Made by a program: the position numbers and the translations under genes. The notes under the pieces were generated by a model. It did not search any database. It worked only from the letters and a program-made list of their open reading frames with translations, and was not told the origin of the DNA. Positions 1-11,100 of a stretch of DNA of 64,000 bases are shown here, piece after piece. The DNA is from Heliocidaris erythrogramma (Eukaryota; Echinodermata; Echinoidea; Camarodonta; Echinometridae): assembly GCA_025617745.1 (NCBI GenBank), contig CM046853.1:3592873-3656872 (forward strand). Direction: 5' to 3'. Every line of letters begins with the position of its first letter. The first letter of the stretch is position 1.

Positions 1-299
1 CTTACTCTATCTTCTTAATTGTGTATCTTCTCACCCCCCTAAAAGAGAGAAGCTTCTTGTTTACATGTACATTTCATCATAAAATTCATAAACTGGGTAG
101 AATGAATTAAAAACAGATGTGACTTCTGTGGAAAACAAATAACAAAACAGGATGAAGAAGATTCATTAGACAAGATGAAAAGACTCCTGGTGCAAGGAAA
201 ATCTTTAGTTTTTCATCCCTTTTCATTCCAATCAGCTTATTCTCATAAAGATTCTAACATATCTATTCATAACAATATTGCTTTATTTTACATGCTTAC

Positions 300-576
300 C
301 TTGGTCCCATTGGCGGTGACATCATGAATACTTGTGAAATCACAAACAACAAAGGCTACAAGATAAGTACTCATAGGAACAGTGGTTTGGTATGTATCCA
401 GGAGGAAAGTCTGCTGATATGATTCATTCTTGGTTATAGCTGGCATGTTGAACAGTGTGATATGATCCTCATCATGGACTATCTTCATTGAGAACTTGGC
501 TTTCATTGATGGCTCATCAAAACATGGGAATGCCATGCGAGCTGAGGTTGCTTCAAATTGTGTAGAAGCCATTGTT
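300..576 (-). CDS. M1 aminopeptidase exon 2, duplicate copy
   Basis: This 277-nt exon is the copy of 17017-17293. Its acceptor (TTTTCAG) and donor (AAG|GTAAGC) are intact. It encodes the conserved M1 segment with [11 protein letters not shown] followed by the strand that ends in MSTYLVAF. The one amino-acid difference is Asn-Glu-Ser here against Asn-Glu-Thr in the other copy; both keep an N-glycosylation sequon. Exons 3-5 of this copy would lie left of the window. Exon 1 would fall about 360 bases past the point where the N gap begins, so this is an isolated exon here. Confidence 0.9.
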
Positions 577-2670
577 CTGAAAATATATCAATATTGATTA
601 TGCTTAACATATTTCTTATAAAGCATTAACTGCATAATGACTTTTTTTTTCAAAAATTGCAAAATGAATTATGCAATAATTCTAATTGATTTCAAAATTT
701 CAGGTACCATACCTTGTTCATATCTCACAAGATACTGGCTGAATGTATTTATAAGAAGTTAATTGTCACATGAAGTGCCATCATATTAAGAATCAACAAT
801 CACACAAGAATTGAAAACATAAATACCATCATGGAGAAATACCTTCAAAATTCATTAAGCATCAACAAGACAGGTAGTGATCTTAAAACCTCACGACTTA
901 AAGGGGGAGTCCAACCTGGTATTCAATTGATTTGAATACATGTAAATGAGTATATATTGAGAGAAACAGATTAGTGAAGGTTTGAGCAAATAAGGAAGTT
1001 ATGATTTTTAAAGTTGTAATCAATCAAATACAAATTGTCATTGGTGACTTATCTTGCAAGCTCCTCTCCCATTTGCTCTATATAGAAAATTTCATAAATT
1101 AGTTGCCAATGAAAGAATGAAAGGATGTGTGCAATGATTATATCAATGTTGCCTGTATGATTAAATATTCTCTTTAGAAAAAGTAGACATTTACAATATT
1201 TTTTAGTACAGGGCAAATGGGAAAGGACCTTGCGAGATATGTCACAGAGTTGCAAATTTGTGTTGGAATGATTACAACTTCAAAAATTCATAACTTTCTT
1301 ATTTCTTATCAGATTTTGCTCAAGCTTTCAACGATCCTTTAATTTTTCTCCTTCTTTTAAAAACCAACTTGAAATCAGGGTAGACTATCCCTTAATAATT
1401 TGCCACAAATTACTTATGTATCCAAATCTTTGCTATCTATGTATTTTTCAATTCAGTAAATTATTCACTTTTGGATCTTATATCTAATTACTTGGGATAA
1501 ATTTATTTATCTACAAAGAAATACTTGTGCAAAATTAGAAATATTAAAATAAAAGCAATAAAAAGTAAATGATAATACAATGTGGTGTTTGTTCAGCCTG
1601 CTGTTTATTTGATACCCTCACATATCTCCACCTTCCTCTCATTATGTAAATGAGTCTATTAGATAGCAAACCGAGTGACTGTGCGGTTAAGATACGGGTT
1701 GATAGACAACCGATGCTTTGGGGATGATTGTCCCAGATACAAAACCACTATTTGATACTGTGAGATTGATTTGTTTTTCTCATGCACACAAATTATTCAA
1801 ATACATGTAGTGCTCTATTTCCTTTATTGTACATGTCAACGGGAAAAACAGCATGTTTTCCATAAAGCTAGTGAGGGACCAGAACTATATACTGTTCATG
1901 GAATTATTTCATCTTGAAAAAGTGAAATAAAAAATCAATTATCATTTTTTTCAATTCTGGGTAGGTGGCCTACCATAATAATTTTGTTATGGATCCAAGC
2001 CAAATATTGGTGGTCTGAATGAATGCATCAGACCAGGCCATGCTAATTTGGAGGGTTCTGAGTGACAATTTGGGATCTGCATCATGTAAGCAGACCCCAT
2101 TAGTATCAAGCACTAGACACGTACCTTACGCATGACATCGTAAGTAGCATTCTGCATCCATATGTATATCCCAAATTACAATTCTGTGATAATGACAAAA
2201 CTACAACATTGTGTACTTTTTACTCTAATGAATTCCATTAACATTTCCAGACAGTAGTAACGTTCTTCTATGTATTCTATGTACAGCTAAAATATAATCA
2301 TATTTTCCTACCGGGTAATAACAATTTCATATAATTTACAAGGGCCTGGCAAACATAATGACTATCCAACTGAAATGCCTTACACTGTAGGGCTTGATGG
2401 CATTAAAATTCAATTGAGCAAGGAAGGCAGTTTTCTACCTTCCCAAGCCCCCTGGGCTAGCTCTCAAGATGTGAGTGTCTGATGAAAGCACAAAATGGAT
2501 GCTGATTCATAAATGAGTCAAGCTCCTCTTCATACACTGCCTTCAATTTTTGAGCAATGTCGCAAGTGTTCTTACTCTGCGTGAAAAATATGCTTTGCAA
2601 ATATTTATCAATAATAGCATTCATACTATAGCAAAACTATGATTTTAGTATGCTTTGCATACATTTAATA
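577..2670. other. Intron 1 sequence, no gene seen
   Basis: AT-rich intronic sequence of duplication copy 1 (partner 17294-19414). I see no splice-bounded exon, RNA gene or transposon ends. Short ORFs here, such as one at 1049-1255, have no recognisable similarity. Confidence 0.6.
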
Positions 2671-2953
2671 TTAATAATAATAATAATAGACATTTATAAC
2701 GCGCCATCTATCTAGGTAACCTATTCCGAGGCGCGGAAGTACTACTATTACCCTGGCTTTAGCCGAGCTGCCCTAAGGCGCTAAAAGCATTCAAGGAATA
2801 AATTCCTACCAGGTACCCGTTTACTACACCTGGGTGGAGAGTGGCAAATGTAGATTAATATCTTGCCAAAGGACATTAGTGCCGCGGCGGGACTTGAACT
2901 GCGAACCATGTGATCCACAGTCCCGAGACGTATCCACTAGACCACGACACCTT
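2671..2953 (-). repeat. tRNA-derived SINE with ATT tail
   Basis: Read on the minus strand it starts with a tRNA-like head (about 2885-2953): A-box-like TGGTCTAGTGG, B-box-like AGTTCAAGTCC. A body follows that includes GGCGCGTTATAAATG, and it ends in a run of ATT triplets (2671-2689). The layout is that of tRNA-derived SINEs known from echinoderms; the exact family is not assigned. The partner is at 19415-19701. Confidence 0.8.
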
Positions 2954-5298
2954 TTCATGCTCTCCATACAAAATAGCCACACAAAAAAGTAAAGCCAAAC
3001 AGAGTTTAATAATTGAGTGTTCAGCATATTGAACTTATACATGTGAATGCCCCCACCCCCTTTACCTGTTTATAAGTTTGCATAATTAACTAGCATTCAC
3101 AAGTGGTCAGAAAAAAGTGATAATATTCAGTGCACCAGGTGCCCCATAAAACTAAGTTTAGTAACTGATCAGACAATCAATCAATTGCTGGTACTAATGA
3201 TATTTTGCAATCAGTTGCATATTATACAGTCACATAGCGATCAATCACAAGATAGCAGTCAATGGCTAATTTTTTGTGTATTACAGGCCCCTGGATATTC
3301 TCCTTACATGTACAGTACATTGTACAATTTTCAACCATCAGAATTTTTTTAAAGATATGTAAATTCAATGAATGGATGCGTGCTTGTAACTCAAATATAA
3401 TGGATCTCCCCCTCTTTTTTTTTTTTAACCCATACTTGCATATATTTTTTAGTTCACAAATATTTAGAAAAGGTGGCATGAGCAAATTGTTTTTAAAATC
3501 ATATTTGGTTTGCTTGAAACCCGTTTTATCCTTTTCCCGTGCCATGCATATTCAGTTGTATTTACCTGGTTTCAAAATTTTCTAGTTTCCTATAAAATAT
3601 TCACTTCTTGCACTAAATTATGGATTCTCTAAATCTACTTCTGGCAGGAAATTAGCAATTTCATGCACAATACTAACAATATTGGTCAATTACATTTCAT
3701 TTTTGTTAAATTTATCATATCAAGAATGACAATCAAAGAGTGCATTCTTCTAAGCGCACAATGTTTTGACATTTATAAGACGGCAGCAAGGAAATCATTA
3801 TCCCATTAAATCTTGAATGCCTACTAAAAAAATGGCATGTATTAACTGCATGAACACTGTACATTGTATGCACTGATAACCTTAATTGATATCACGATCT
3901 GCATTAATGAATATGAGAAGTCATAATGTGTTTAATGTACTGCTTTTCATTAATATGAAAAAAAAATTACATTTCAAAACTACCCCGAGGCTAGACATTC
4001 TCTAATGTTAAAAGTGAATGTGGTGCTTCCTTGGTTATTGTGAGGCACACATAGCATTTATCTCCTATCTGTATGGTAGTATCTTGAGTTGTTTAATTTC
4101 ATTATTTCATCAGGAAATCTATAAAAACTTTAAGACAATTCCCCAAGAGATTCTTTGGTATCAATATAAAGAATGAATTCAAAAAGTATATTTCAGTTTC
4201 ACAACTCCTCAATAATTTGCTACAAACTACTTTTGTACAGAATCTTTGCTATCTTACATGTAGTTTTCAATTCAATAAATTATTAACTTTGGAATCTTTA
4301 ATATTTAATGAATATGTAGATTTTTTTTTTACATGAACGTGTAGATCTAGGTTTCAAAATAAGGCCTCGGGTCTATTCTTGACCTTGTTTCTCTCTAAAG
4401 TGTCCACTTTGTCACTTGTTTGTAGGCCCCAGCTATTTGTTGGGTGCAGGTGTTTCCATTGTGATTGATGAATCTATATTCTATCGCATAAATGGAGACC
4501 TGAAATCTAACATATGTTGTCAAAGTAAAAGATGTTATTCGTTTGCACAGGAAATTACCACGAGCCATCCAGTCAAATCAATATCGATTGATTGTTGTGT
4601 TGTCTCCAGACATGATGAAAATGCCACAACTACAATACCATTCCATGCCCAGTGCAGGATCAAAAACGACATCAATCTCTACGTACATGCACAGTGTACA
4701 ACTGTACATGTACTAATACACATGCATGATATCTGTCCTCTACATCCTCACAGTACCATACTGTCATTAATGACAAATACAATTAGAACAAACTGTACAG
4801 TGTGTTTGAAAGTCGATGATACAACAAGGTAGCACGAGAGGAGAACAAAATTAGAGGTTCCACTGTCATTGATGGATGTAGGTCAATGAACAACAAATCA
4901 TTATTAAGAGGAATGACACCTACAAATAACCCTATCAAAACATCCATTCTCAAAATTCAAAGATTCAACTACAAGATCTCTCCTTAAAATATACCTATTG
5001 CAGACTGCAAATGTGCATGCACTAAAGCCCTCAAGTGAAACTTACATGTACCTAGCACACATTTTATGACTATACATACTGCATTTAAATTAACTACATG
5101 AATACATGTAACTCCACTGAGTATCAATTACTCATCAATACTCAAAACTAGTCATCATAGCCATCATCATAGGTACCCATGCATGCCACATACATGTATG
5201 CACTCGCATTTCTGAGTCTCTCGAAACAAGGCTACAACATGGAGAAATGTTCTTTCACGATTATAACATTACATTACCCCTGTAACAGTAGAGTATTA
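2954..5298. other. Intron 1 sequence, no gene seen
   Basis: No coding exon or structured RNA recognised. The two overlapping opposite-strand ORFs near 3222-3585 and the ORF at 4416-4832 are low-complexity, lack family signatures and are not supported as genes. Confidence 0.55.
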
Positions 5299-5560
5299 TG
5301 AATCACAAGGGACATGGTTCAAATCACTTTAACAGCACTAAAATTAACATCCTTTGGCAATACATTAATCTACTCTCAACCACGGTGAGGTAAATGGGTA
5401 CCCTATAGGAAGAAATTCCTTGAATACTTGAGTGCCTTATCATGGATGCTCGGGTAAAAGCAGGGCATACTATATAACGCGCAGTACAGAGCTTTATGTA
5501 TTACCGTTTTTGTCGTTTGCATTATTTTTATGATTATTGTTATTATTATTAATATCGTTA
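5299..5560 (+). repeat. Degraded SINE copy, plus orientation
   Basis: This aligns with the body of the SINE at 2671-2953 read on its own strand: the ACATCCTTTGGCAA block, the GGTGAGGTAAATGGGTACC block and a tail rich in ATT triplets around 5520-5560. The tRNA head is eroded. The duplicate is near 22026-22290. Confidence 0.6.
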
Positions 5561-5849
5561 TCATTATTAATTTTGTTGATACATCAATTTATAATTGAAC
5601 AAAAAAGGAACAGAGGGAAAACAAATCACATTTTGACAATAGAAGAAAATACACAACACAAAGACAACAGGTTATAAGTTAAAGCTAAGGACTTGACCAA
5701 ATTAATGGTCCATGCAGAGCAGTAAGCATAAAAAATAACAACTAAATAGTTCCACCATCAATCATAAAAGTAAATTTTACAGTTCGGCTTTTACAAATTC
5801 TAACTGGTAAAATAAAATACTACTATGCTTTAATCCAATCGTTGAGTTT

Positions 5850-6622
5850 TTGAATAACAATAAAGGCTTTGGATATAAATTGAACAAAGGAAACTTCATC
5901 ACTGCCCTATTTGCTGATGATTTTTGTTCAATTACAGGAAATAAAAGGTCACATCAGTGTCTCGTAAATTACATACCAGTTCTTGGGAATGAAATTGAAA
6001 CCAACAAAATGCAATTCACTATCAATAGTAGGAGGTTCCCCCCACCGAAGTCACGTTTAGCCTAGACGGGGTCGATTTATCGGCCTGGAACAAGATGATA
6101 TATTAAATTCCCTACATGCTGTCAGGACATGGGGTGGATTTTGAACTTTTTCTTTGAAGAATAGATTTTACATCTTTTGGTTTAATTGGGTTCCTATTGA
6201 AGTGCGATGTTGGTGGAGTAGGCTGTCATTTCCAAGATACATCCTGGGAATATATTCTCTGCCAAGGTGGACTAAGTCGGGTGTAGACGTTTCTTCAGCT
6301 TCCTTGCCTAATCCATCGCTTTCGGCTCACAACAGTTGAATTGTTTACAGTTCACATAACTTGGTTCGATATGGAGGATGCATTTGGTTCTGTTCCGCAT
6401 GATTTAATTGAGTTCACACTGTTACATTATGATATTCCACAACCTATACGCAATTGCATTCAGAACTTGTACTCTTCTCTAACTGGATGTGTATCGACTG
6501 ACGAATTGACTTCGCAACCATTCAAGTTTAAGAAGGGAATTTTTCAAGGTAATCCACTTTCCCTCCTTAAATTTATTATTATTATCATCATTATTATTAG
6601 ATGTACATTAACAAAAATTTAA
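5850..6622 (+). pseudogene. Non-LTR retrotransposon RT fragments in permuted order
   Basis: Two reverse-transcriptase pieces lie on the plus strand. The right piece (6341-6622) has a [14 protein letters not shown] palm segment and a [13 protein letters not shown] segment, which belong early in RT. The left piece (5850-6065) has [17 protein letters not shown] with the FADD catalytic motif, which should follow the right piece. Order is therefore reversed, and stops and an AT microsatellite interrupt both. It is a dead, rearranged LINE remnant lying in intron 1. The duplicate is at 22577-23349. Confidence 0.75.
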
Positions 6623-6704
6623 TATCAAAGATCTTAGCTGAAACTTGATTAGCTAGATTGGCTAGCCAATGAATTAGATCTCTGTCACACCAATGTGATG
6701 ACTG

Positions 6705-7204
6705 NNNNNNNNNNNNNNNNNNNNNNNNNNNNNNNNNNNNNNNNNNNNNNNNNNNNNNNNNNNNNNNNNNNNNNNNNNNNNNNNNNNNNNNNNNNNNNNN
6801 NNNNNNNNNNNNNNNNNNNNNNNNNNNNNNNNNNNNNNNNNNNNNNNNNNNNNNNNNNNNNNNNNNNNNNNNNNNNNNNNNNNNNNNNNNNNNNNNNNNN
6901 NNNNNNNNNNNNNNNNNNNNNNNNNNNNNNNNNNNNNNNNNNNNNNNNNNNNNNNNNNNNNNNNNNNNNNNNNNNNNNNNNNNNNNNNNNNNNNNNNNNN
7001 NNNNNNNNNNNNNNNNNNNNNNNNNNNNNNNNNNNNNNNNNNNNNNNNNNNNNNNNNNNNNNNNNNNNNNNNNNNNNNNNNNNNNNNNNNNNNNNNNNNN
7101 NNNNNNNNNNNNNNNNNNNNNNNNNNNNNNNNNNNNNNNNNNNNNNNNNNNNNNNNNNNNNNNNNNNNNNNNNNNNNNNNNNNNNNNNNNNNNNNNNNNN
7201 NNNN
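6705..7204. other. Assembly gap of exactly 500 N
   Basis: A run of 500 N. The round length suggests a placeholder, so the true distance between the flanking contigs is unknown. Left flank belongs to duplication copy 1; right flank starts different sequence. The apparent ORFs reading through it are artefacts. Confidence 0.99.
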
Positions 7205-8029
7205 ACATTAACGATAGCCCGCTAGCCAATGGCTAGTAAAAATCACAGCGGACGAGCCAAAATCTTAAGTTTCTAGTCCGTATGGCTAGCCAAAATATCA
7301 CTCTAGACAGTGTCGCACGAAGCGATGCTCATTGTCGACACACCCGACAATGATTCAAATTCAAAGAATTAATAATCTTACTTTGTCTTTGGAGAGCTGA
7401 ATGGAACACGTTTGTTCGATGCAAAAAAAAAAAACAATATGAAATGATGAGAGTGTGATATTAGTTATTGCGAATTAAGTAGGAACACTCGTACTCATGC
7501 CCGTATTTATCATGTTCAATTATACAATTGTCAAATTGACAATGCAGAGAGAGTCAAGAATATTATCGTAAACTTCAGTTCGTAACGACAAAACGATTTT
7601 TCCATAGAGAAAGCACAGGTAAAGCGCGACGTCCTCCGCGAGCGAATTAGCGAAAGTTAGCCAACAGTTTGAACTTTGAAGTCGCCTTCACGTTCTCTGC
7701 TAGTATATATGCTGTACGTTACGGAGTTTCTTTTTTTATTTGCTTTTTTCATGGTGGCTACGGTAGTCAAAAATCTAGCGGACTACAAATCGATGCACCG
7801 AATTTGCCAAAACGTATTCGGGATTCGATGTCTTCGATCGAACACCGGCTAACCAATCGATTCGACTCAGGCTTAATTGAAAATATGTATTACAAACATC
7901 TCCAAGATTGTAATTGAAAGAATCAAAACAATTACCTGTACAGGATTTCCTGGGAAATGGTATAAGATCCTGTCATGATACTTAAAAGACAATGCAATAA
8001 AAACATTTCGTTTTAACAAACGATCTTAC
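7205..8029. other. Contig start beyond exon 5, no exon 6 found
   Basis: This stretch lies downstream of M1 exon 5 on the minus strand. I found no splice-bounded segment continuing the aminopeptidase. A plus-strand ORF at 7669-7917 encodes 82 residues I do not recognise. The GGCTAGCC palindrome recurs near 7225-7295 and also just left of the gap. Confidence 0.45.
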
Positions 8030-8143
8030 CATGTGCCACTCAGGTCTGAAATGATCAGCTCCGATGTATTCCACAAATGTTGCAAATCCTTCATTAAGCC
8101 ACAGATCATTCCACCATTCCATCGTCACCAAATTACCAAACCA
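8030..8143 (-). CDS. M1 aminopeptidase exon 5
   Basis: A 114-nt exon (38 codons, phase 0 at both ends) with acceptor CACCACAG and donor ATG|GTAAGAT. It starts [11 protein letters not shown] directly after HELAHQ of exon 4 and carries LNEGFATF, whose Glu is the third zinc ligand. It ends in PEWHM, mid-domain. This is the last coding exon visible. Confidence 0.93.
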
Positions 8144-11100
8144 CTGTGGTGAAAGATGATCAAACCAAACAGTAAATTACAGTTCAAATGTAAAAGAAAA
8201 TAGAAGGAAGCATGCAATTTTAATGAAACAGCATTTCTAATTTATTTATTATTCATTTCATATCATAAATCATGGTCTTATGTTCAGAAATATTTTTTTT
8301 CCACAAAGCTCTGATAGTGCTCTGTGGTAGATTAAAAAAAAAAAAATTATCACAAAAACACTGAAAACAATTACATGTTTTGACAAATCTAACCTTGCGC
8401 AATGCATGAACAATGTAGTCATAGTAATTAAGTGAAATGGAAATCTAACAACAATAAACCAAATTATGGCTCTTGTTATTCCCATTTAAAAACAAACAAT
8501 AAAAATAAAAATTTGAGACAGAAATTTGTAAATCAGGTTCATGTAAATTTGTAAAAAATTGAGAGATATACAAAAAAAAAGATGAATATGACTTCTATAT
8601 GCCTCCACCTAAATTCACTTACGATCATGACTCAAACAGTTCTTGAAATATTGTGATAATCATAAAAATAAGCCTACAATTACATGTTAAATGACCTCTT
8701 TGACCTTTGACCTAACAATCCAAAGTCCGATCACTTTATCTCCTCAAAGTCACACATACAAAAAAAATTGAGATATGGTGATTAAAAAACTAACAAATCT
8801 TTAAATTTCATGCATACATGTATTGATCATTGACCTTTGACCTACGTTAACAAAAATTCAATCAGTTTGTCTCAATATGGTGATGCATACGAGTACCAAG
8901 TTTAAAGTTGATGGCTCAATTGTTAAAGAGATATTGTAATAAGGAGGCTAAATACATGAAATTTCATGGTTAATGACCTCTATAACCTGCGACCTTTCAC
9001 CTCCAAAATATTATCAGTTCGTCTTACTACAGTGATTCATACTAGCACCTAGTTTGAAGTTCATATCTCAAATGGTTCTTGAGATATCATACTAATGAGG
9101 CAAATGCCTGAAATTTCAGAAATTGACTTCTGTATTAAACCTTTGACCTACATTATCGCAAATCTAATCTTATCATCTTCCTATGGTGATACATACTTGC
9201 ACCAAATTTGAAGTTCATATCTGAAATGGTTCTTGAGATATAACATTAACGAGAAAGTGGGACGGAAGGACAATCTGAAAACAATGCCCTCGGCACCACC
9301 TTCGGTGGGCAGAGGAATTTTAGAGTTATATGCAGTTATAATGTGATAACTTACTTTTATATACTCAGAAGGCAATTTTTCAACAAATTCTTACTTAAAG
9401 AGAGCTACCTAAACTACTGCATACTGAACCAATTTGCAGTTTTAAAAGCAAGAAACAAATCATACAAACATTCATTGGTGTAAGTCACTTTCGTATGATA
9501 CTGTGATTTATTATTCCTGGTTAACAAGTGCACAAGAAATGTGAAATCAGTTTCTTACAATGGAAATAGGAGGATTGGGATTTTGAATGAGCATGTTTTA
9601 TGGCCTTGCCATTAGAAATCTGTTTGTGGTTTGGCAGAATATTCAGAGGTATCATTTTTAGTTTCATATCCATTTCAAATGATACCACTGCTATGAAACA
9701 CAATTGAATGTCGTGTTAAGTTTTCTGGGGTTGATTTTGTGTAAGCTAACTATCCACAAATTATTTCTTCAGGTCTCGGGTACCCTTTAAAGAAAGCTTT
9801 TCAATACTTTTCTTAGTTTTCTCCAATCTGAGAAATCATTTTACACTTTTATGAATTTTCTCAAATCTGTATTCTTTCTTATAACTTTAATATCCACCCA
9901 TTGATGGATGAACACATATTTAATTTTATAATTTGCATGTAATAAAGAACAACTAAGGTATAATTCAGGACTCCATAATAGCTTTTGTCAATAGGGATGC
10001 ATATTGAGATTTCCCAGTATAACTGATCACTGTTTATATGATAGGGAGAATTGTAAAGGCTGTCAATACCTGATGTGCTAGTTCATGTGTAATGGTGACT
10101 ACAATCCATGCTTCTTGTGGAGTAGATGTGACATTAGGCTTGTATAGGACTGATGCTCCTCGGTATGTGATAAGACCCCAGTTCTCCATTGCTCCTGCTG
10201 CAAAGTCTGGGATAGCTATCATATCTACAAATATTGAAAAAAGGACATGATTATCATCAATACATGCATTAAAATTCTAACAAAGAAGCAAAATTACTAA
10301 CATTACATTATTGAAAAACAAGTGTAACGTAATTAACCGAACATTTGCAGGATTTGCAGGGTTGGCAGAAAGTATGTTTCTTCATCTAAAGTTTTGATAC
10401 TGTATGTGTGCATTGTTGTACAGTGAAACCTGTCTATAAAGACCAAGGGAGACAAAATAGCGGTCTTTATAAGCAGGTGGTCTTTATGGACAGGTTCCTT
10501 TTATAGTACATGTTTTAATAAGAAATACTTTTCAAGGGAAACAAAAACTATGGTCTTTATAGACAGGTGGTCGCTAAAGCAGGTTTGACTGTATTAACTG
10601 AAACTCATTTACCCCAACACCTGCAGTAAGAGAACAGAAGCTAAAGATTTAACTCAAAACCTCCCAAAATGTAATGTGAGTAACCATGAAATTGCCATAT
10701 GCACTATAGAGGTAAGTTATTAAATGAAGAAACTTAATGGGAGGAATTTCAATTTGTAGGCAAGCAATACTCCCAGTGTTAAAGATTGTATGCTTGATCT
10801 GTAATGAAAATCACAAGTCAGAAAACTAACTTCTGTCCACAGTGGACTGTTTAATATTAACAATTCAGAAAATAGATGATCTTGGTTCATGATTTGTGAT
10901 TTGGTCGTGAACCAGAATAGCCTGGTGGTCAAGGCACTGCCCGGCAAGCAGTAGATGACAGGTTCGAATCCCGCTGGTTCCCTTTTTTGACTTGTGATTT
11001 TCATTACAGATAGAGAATATGATCTTTAACATTGGGAGTAATGCCTAAAATTTGTTTACATCTGGAAATAAGGTTTATTATAAGAGGCATAAATTATGAA

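Larger units (their letters stand above)
1..6704. repeat. Copy 1 of a 6.7 kb near-identical duplication
   Basis: This segment matches 16718-23431 in the same orientation, base for base apart from scattered SNPs and small indels. Examples are an extra ten bases after 17560 in copy 2, ten extra bases near 18270 in copy 2, and sixteen extra bases near 4424 in copy 1. It contains the same exon, SINEs and reverse-transcriptase fragments as the other copy. It starts before the window and ends exactly at the N gap. The match ending at a gap and the allele-like differences favour an alternative haplotype contig over a real gene duplication, but the sequence alone cannot settle it. Confidence 0.95.

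Noticed and set aside
300-576. A second, separate aminopeptidase gene
   Set aside because: Only one exon is present, it lies in a near-identical block ending at an assembly gap, and no other exon of a second copy is visible.
3222-3585. Overlapping 107-codon ORFs on both strands (and copies at 19969-20332)
   Set aside because: Mutual antisense frames in low-complexity AT-rich intron; no family motif, no splice sites in keeping with a gene.
6597-7229. ORFs across the N gap on both strands
   Set aside because: They consist almost entirely of unknown residues translated from the placeholder gap.
10909-10980. Functional tRNA-Ala(GGC) gene
   Set aside because: C instead of U at position 33, poor T-stem and location inside a foldback point to a tRNA-derived repeat.
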